Both the position numbers and the translations under genes were made by a program. Below, piece after piece: positions 9,060 through 12,416 of a DNA stretch of 12,416 nucleotides; position 1 is the stretch's first letter; each line of letters opens with the position of its first letter. The notes below the pieces were generated by a model. It searched no databases and was not told where the DNA came from. It was given only the letters and a program-made list of their open reading frames with translations. The DNA comes from Phoronis ovalis (lineage: Eukaryota > Phoronida > Phoronidae). The DNA lies in contig JAOXYB010045293.1 in NCBI GenBank assembly GCA_028565635.1, positions 1 through 12,416 on the forward strand. The letters run 5' to 3'.

Positions 9060-9085
9060 TTTTGGAAAGTTGTTCTATGATATCA

Positions 9086-10535
9086 TGTAAATAATAACTT
9101 ACTTTTGTACATATGGCATACTCAGCAAACTAGCTTGGCGTTTTTTAGGAATAACATTTGTTTAAGGAAAAAATGGCAGATTTTATAAGAGTTATATGGA
9201 AAAAAAAATGTTTCTTAAAGTGAAAGAAAAAAAAAGAAATATGCCTTATGCCAGTCACCTTCTTGAATAAACACATTAATCATTTTCCTTCCAAGTTACG
9301 ATATATCGGCAGTACTTTAACATATTCTAATTAAATGAAAATAATCATTTTGCATACAATACGTCCGTGCTATGAAATGTTAGCCTTTCCCGGTTTGTTC
9401 TTCCATCTAACAAAATTCATAGAGGTCATCTCCCTTAAACACGCACGTGTTAAAGCAAAGCGCCTTTCTATTTATTTGAAGTCAGTTTAAAGTGTGTTGG
9501 AAAATATTTCAATTACTATCTACATGAACGGTACGTATGCCAGTGCAGTAGTTGAACTTGTCTAGATTCTAACCGGACGCGTAAAATTCTCACACAAATG
9601 GATTTTGTTAGTGGAATTTCGATGTTTACAACAGGCTTTTCGGGCACTTTGCAATGGTATTTGTTCAGTATCTTTTATCATGTTGCAATGGAATAAAAGC
9701 ATTAATGTGGATAACTGTATGAGGACATGTGGCGGGATTCGGCGCCTGTTTCATAAACATTGAACTGTAATATCGGAATTTCTGGTTTAATCCAGCGTGG
9801 ATTTGCATAGGATTATGCTTGATTTGCTGGAATTTGCGACTTAATTCATTCCATTCATGTGGATGCATGTAATGTAAAACATTATATTATGCTAATTATT
9901 TACAGACACAGAGCAAATTACCGCAAAATAATCATGGTATAGATGGTACTGCATAAATACTTAGAATCACTTCGGGTTTTTACAAATTTTAAAATTTGAA
10001 ATTCCCTGCATTGTACGTTAATCTTATAAAGACAATAAAACATATTTTTATCTTAAACCAGAACATTCTTTATGCATTTATTTGTGATATTGCCGTCATT
10101 CATAGTTTGATAAAAATTCAGGGGAGTAATTCCTAAGTACAGTTGCACCATATACAAAGGAGACAACTCCGCAACAAATATTCCAACTGTTAAAACGCTA
10201 CTAAAACGCTTGAAATGCATGCTAATCGGTTGTTACCATTTTAGTTCGAACTTGATCGTTAATTTTGGTAAGTTGCGAAAAAAATAAAGTCATAAAACAA
10301 TTTCTACTCAATAAAACGATTTCCATGGCAACGGATTATGAGTTTATTCTTATGTTTCGATTTTAACAACCTACATAAGTAAAGCGTACATGAGTGAAAC
10401 GGATCCAATCGCTATCGGTGCAAAATTCGAAGGAAGAGGGTTAACTAATTTTACCAAGCTGATATGATTCACAATAAAAGTTGTAGACAAAACTGCTAAG
10501 TAATTTGACATATTTCATCGACAACTCTACATTAC
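9086..10535. other. Non-coding stretch between the convergent units
   Basis: No gene supported. An imperfect stem CTATGAAATGTTAG (9370-9383) pairs with CTAACAAAATTCATAG (9407-9422). GGCGCCTGTTTCATAAA at about 9739-9755 recalls a terminus common in invertebrate repeats, but no matching right end was found; AATCCA-GCG-TGGATT (9789-9803) lies just after. The 67-codon minus-strand frame at 9665-9868 covers this repeat-like patch and is not called. GTAAGT at 10268-10273 follows only a 23-nt possible exon. Confidence 0.4.
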
Positions 10536-10735
10536 CTTAGGACTTGATTTTATCTTGGCTCTTAAGTGTTAAAGAACATTTTAAATGTTTCTGTTTTAAA
10601 ATATTGTTTTTTATGTATAATTAATAATTTAAACATATCACGAGTGAATTCAGTATGGGGGATATTTTTTGTAGCAACGGATAGCAACCGTTGTAATTCT
10701 ACTGATGCACCTGCTCGAACTGCTGGCAGCAAACT
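10536..10735 (-). other. Putative first exon of a leftward transcript
   Basis: Inferred only from the promoter at 10767-10703. The start, placed by alignment with the plus-strand copy, is about 10735; a possible donor AAG|GTAATG would end the exon at 10536. The first ATG (about 10642) opens only a 24-codon AT-rich frame, so the exon is probably untranslated or the RNA non-coding. CAACGG and CCGTTG (10675-10680, 10688-10693), an inverted pair of Myb-type sites, lie about 45-60 nt downstream of the start. The frame at 10562-10747 starts upstream of the inferred start and would not be in the transcript. Confidence 0.25.
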
Positions 10736-10767
10736 CCTCTTGCGCATACAGTCAGCTGCTATTTATA
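10703..10767 (-). promoter_or_regulatory. Core promoter, inverted copy of 8434-8498
   Basis: On the minus strand: TATAAATA (10767-10760), GCAGCT, a diverged linker, GAGGAGTTT, a second diverged linker, then AGTTCGAGCAGGTGCATCA ending at 10703. Ungapped comparison with 8434-8498 gives about 52 of 65 identities. The TATA (8/8), initiator (9/9) and downstream (19/19) blocks are perfect and the two linkers match at 7/14 and 4/9. A CCAAT box reads on this strand at 10867-10863 (ATTGG on plus). Direction is leftward, towards the small gene. Confidence 0.6.
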
Positions 10768-10862
10768 GACACTTATTACAAGCGCTGTTGATTTAATTAA
10801 TGGACAGCAAATACATTTATTGAAGCTACAGCGCAAGAATTTGTGTACAGCTGACAATTTCA

Positions 10863-10921
10863 TTGGTTGAGATACCATAATAGCATGACGTAAATATAAC
10901 ATCCACTAGTAACCACATCAT
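10863..10921 (+). promoter_or_regulatory. Rightward half of a divergent promoter
   Basis: ATTGG (10863-10867), TGACGTAA (10886-10893, CRE/ATF-like), an overlapping AAATATAA (10892-10899, TATA-like) and the initiator-like TCATTG with A10920. The spacing from the TATA-like box to A10920 is 28 bp. The inferred leftward start (10735) is about 185 bp away, so the two would form a head-to-head pair sharing the CCAAT region. Confidence 0.4.
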
Positions 10922-10977
10922 TGAGGAGGCAGACGTTGTAGGATTTGTGTCGTGTTGTGCGCGTTCATTTTGATTCG
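10920..10977 (+). other. Putative untranslated first exon
   Basis: About 58 nt from the inferred start to TTCG|GTAAGT (10978-10983), a perfect donor. It contains no ATG and is locally G-rich compared with the flanks. The next exon would be either a 29-nt block at 11090-11118 (after TTGGTTACCCACACCTCAG, ending before GTAAGG) or the open exon at 12178. Confidence 0.4.
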
Positions 10978-11254
10978 GTAAGTTAACATGCTGTTTAACG
11001 CTTGTTTATTGAAGGACATCAATTAATGCATTTTCTAAAGTAAAAAGAAAATATATACACTGGCATTTCCTTGGTTACCCACACCTCAGAAAACTCCTTC
11101 GCAGTCACTGGATCGAAAGTAAGGAAGTAGTGTCCAAAAGACAATTTCAAATAATGTTCAAACACGTGCTTCTCGTTCTAAGGAGTGCATGTTTGAGAAG
11201 AAGGTTGTTTAGCTGTAGTTTAAATAACGTGAAGTCCTTTATGGAAATAATGGA

Positions 11255-11264
11255 ATGACGTCAT
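11255..11264. promoter_or_regulatory. Perfect CRE palindrome
   Basis: ATGACGTCAT contains the full cAMP-response element TGACGTCA (11256-11263). It lies about 20 bp left of the transposon at 11286 and within the first intron of the rightward gene. Function is unknown; an 8-mer of this kind can occur by chance. Confidence 0.3.
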
Positions 11265-11285
11265 GTTATATAGTTTATTACGTAT

Positions 11286-11628
11286 CCAGGCCCGTCAGTT
11301 GGGTGGTGTGTTGGGTACGAACGGGAGGAACATATTTAATGATAACGTACTCCCCTTCTGAAATGGGAGGACCATTAATGCACCTACCTGCACCCCCCTT
11401 TGGAACAGAAACAATTTTGCTTTACGACATTAACACTTATTCTGGGCGTATTGTTACAATAGGAATGGAAATATGGAAATGTTATTTTTTTTGCGTGTCA
11501 ATTTTTTCTGGCAGCACGGAGACGTTTCCGATTTTTTTTGGATTACAGAACTGATATTTATAGAAATCGGTAATTATAAAAGCACCACCAACGCACCGCC
11601 CTTTTGAAAAAGTGTCTCACGGGCCTGG
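11286..11628. mobile_element. MITE, 343 bp, with TAT target duplication
   Basis: CCAGGCCCGT at 11286-11295 is mirrored by ACGGGCCTGG at 11619-11628, and TAT flanks both ends (11283-11285, 11629-11631). Further in, GGGTGGTGTGTTGG on the left corresponds to the reverse complement of CCAACGCACCGCCC on the right, displaced by a short insertion. The combination of this terminus with C-rich GCACC/CACCC tracts resembles a repeat type I recall from marine invertebrates; superfamily not assigned. Open frame 11255-11554 runs through it and is not a gene. Confidence 0.7.
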
Positions 11629-12177
11629 TATTGAAGTCATAGAGTTTCAAAAAAATTTAGCTATGTTTGGAAAAGAACATTAAAACTGATATCAAGAATC
11701 GGATCATGGTTTAATGGTTGTGAACTTCATGGAATAGGTTAACTATTTCTGTAAATGCTGACATGCTTTTTACTTGTTTTCTTATTTTGACACTGACAAA
11801 CCTTCTTGAACGTTCTACCAATAGAGAAATAAGAACATATCTTTGTTACAAAAATAATTATCCTATTCCATTGCTGATATCCACCATTAAACTTTGATGT
11901 GATTTTTTTGAAATTTGGTTCCGCGTTTTTTTCAAAAATACGCTTAAGCTAAACAATTGTAATTTAATTGCCTGCAGTGTTACCTTTTCAAAAGCGGATG
12001 CAAATAGTATTAATGTATTCTAACATGTGCATCCTGATCATGAATCATTTATGTAATTAAATTAATTTGTTAGCTAACATGTATTACGTTTGTAAATACT
12101 TTATTGTAGCAATTAAAACAGTTGTACTTGTTCCATAATTAATTAGACTGTCAAATTAACGGTGTTAATCCTTATAG
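11629..12177. other. Non-coding, intron of the rightward gene
   Basis: No gene or repeat border seen. AT-rich, ending in the splice acceptor TTAATCCTTATAG at 12165-12177. Confidence 0.4.
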
Positions 12178-12329
12178 GTACAATCTCGCGATCGGACGGT
12201 GTGGATATTACAAACAATTCAAGTCCATTTGTTACGTACTAATTACTTCAAATACCATGGACGTGGTTAAACCAAACTATGAAATGATTGCATCTGTTGT
12301 TGTGGCTGGCAAACATACAATGAAAAAAG
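12178..12329 (+). CDS. Candidate first coding exon of the rightward gene (partial)
   Basis: A 152-nt block between TTATAG and the donor AAAAAAG|GTATGT. One frame is open throughout. Within it ATG at 12257-12259 sits in ACCATGG, the best possible start context, and gives 24 codons beginning MDVVKPNYEMIASVVVAGK and ending with two lysines, phase 1 out. With an untranslated first exon at 10920-10977 this would be the first coding exon. Alternatively the whole block is an internal exon (phase 2 in), since no stop lies between the acceptor and the ATG. The rest of the protein is beyond the window. Family not recognised; the short Val-rich stretch is not long enough for a membrane segment. Confidence 0.4.
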
Positions 12330-12416
12330 GTATGTAATCCATATATCATAGAAAGCAAGGCATTGGAAGTGAGGCAACAAAGAGAAAAATGAACTAATCA
12401 AATTATATACATATAT

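Noticed and set aside
9665-9868. 67-codon minus-strand frame with varied residues
   Set aside because: Covers a repeat-like patch (GGCGCCTGTTTCATAAA and a nearby hairpin); no donor, acceptor or promoter found.
10562-10796. Overlapping frames on both strands at the divergent promoter
   Set aside because: They run through TATA and initiator sequence; the minus-strand ATG lies upstream of the inferred start.
11255-11554. 99-codon plus-strand open frame
   Set aside because: Runs mostly through the MITE at 11286-11628 and shows no domain; repeat sequence by chance open.
1-12416. tRNA, rRNA, snRNA, known microRNA or CRISPR array
   Set aside because: No cloverleaf with proper A and B boxes, no conserved RNA core sequences and no regularly spaced repeat-spacer pattern were seen by eye.

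Overview
The window looks like animal nuclear DNA. It is AT-rich, with no long open frames, no operon layout and no ribosome binding sites. It has spliceosomal-type splice signals, TATA/initiator promoters, AATAAA signals and several non-autonomous transposon remnants. The transposon ends (a CCAGGCCCGT terminus, a CTTAAGGGGGCAGGG terminus) recall repeats I associate with molluscs, especially bivalves; that assignment is a guess from memory. Longest ATG-initiated frames are only about 100 codons, close to chance for this base composition, so every gene call below rests on splice sites, reading phase, promoter elements or local composition rather than on ORF length.

Layout. 1-700: non-coding, small palindromes. 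713-1476: a repeat complex, two ~90% identical direct copies of a 101-bp module with a foldback element (arms ~105 bp, loop ~181 bp) between them. 2258-2749: a candidate minus-strand gene end of two phase-matched exons, with a faint resemblance to the F-to-I-helix part of mitochondrial-type cytochrome P450s. 2747-3692: a ~946-bp transposon with imperfect terminal repeats, abutting and probably supplying the splice acceptor of that exon. 5217-6449: three plus-strand open blocks with good splice sites and compatible phases (candidate internal exons). 8145-9085: the best-supported gene, a small two-exon plus-strand unit. It has a GGAACG repeat cluster, a CArG box, an octamer, a CRE-like site, a TATA box, a 5' leader of ~230 nt without any ATG, a 48-codon reading frame over a 212-bp intron, and an AATAAA overlapping the stop. 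10703-10977: a divergent promoter. 11286-11628: a 343-bp MITE inside the following intron. 12178-12329: an open exon with an ATG in strong context, probably the first coding exon of the rightward gene.

The most interesting observation is that the core promoter of the small gene (8434-8498, plus) and the leftward half of the divergent promoter (10767-10703, minus) align without gaps over 65 bp. TATA, initiator and a 19-bp downstream block are identical while the linkers between them have drifted to about half identity. This looks like a constrained TATA/initiator/downstream-element promoter class used twice, in convergent orientation, 2.3 kb apart. No product could be named with confidence.
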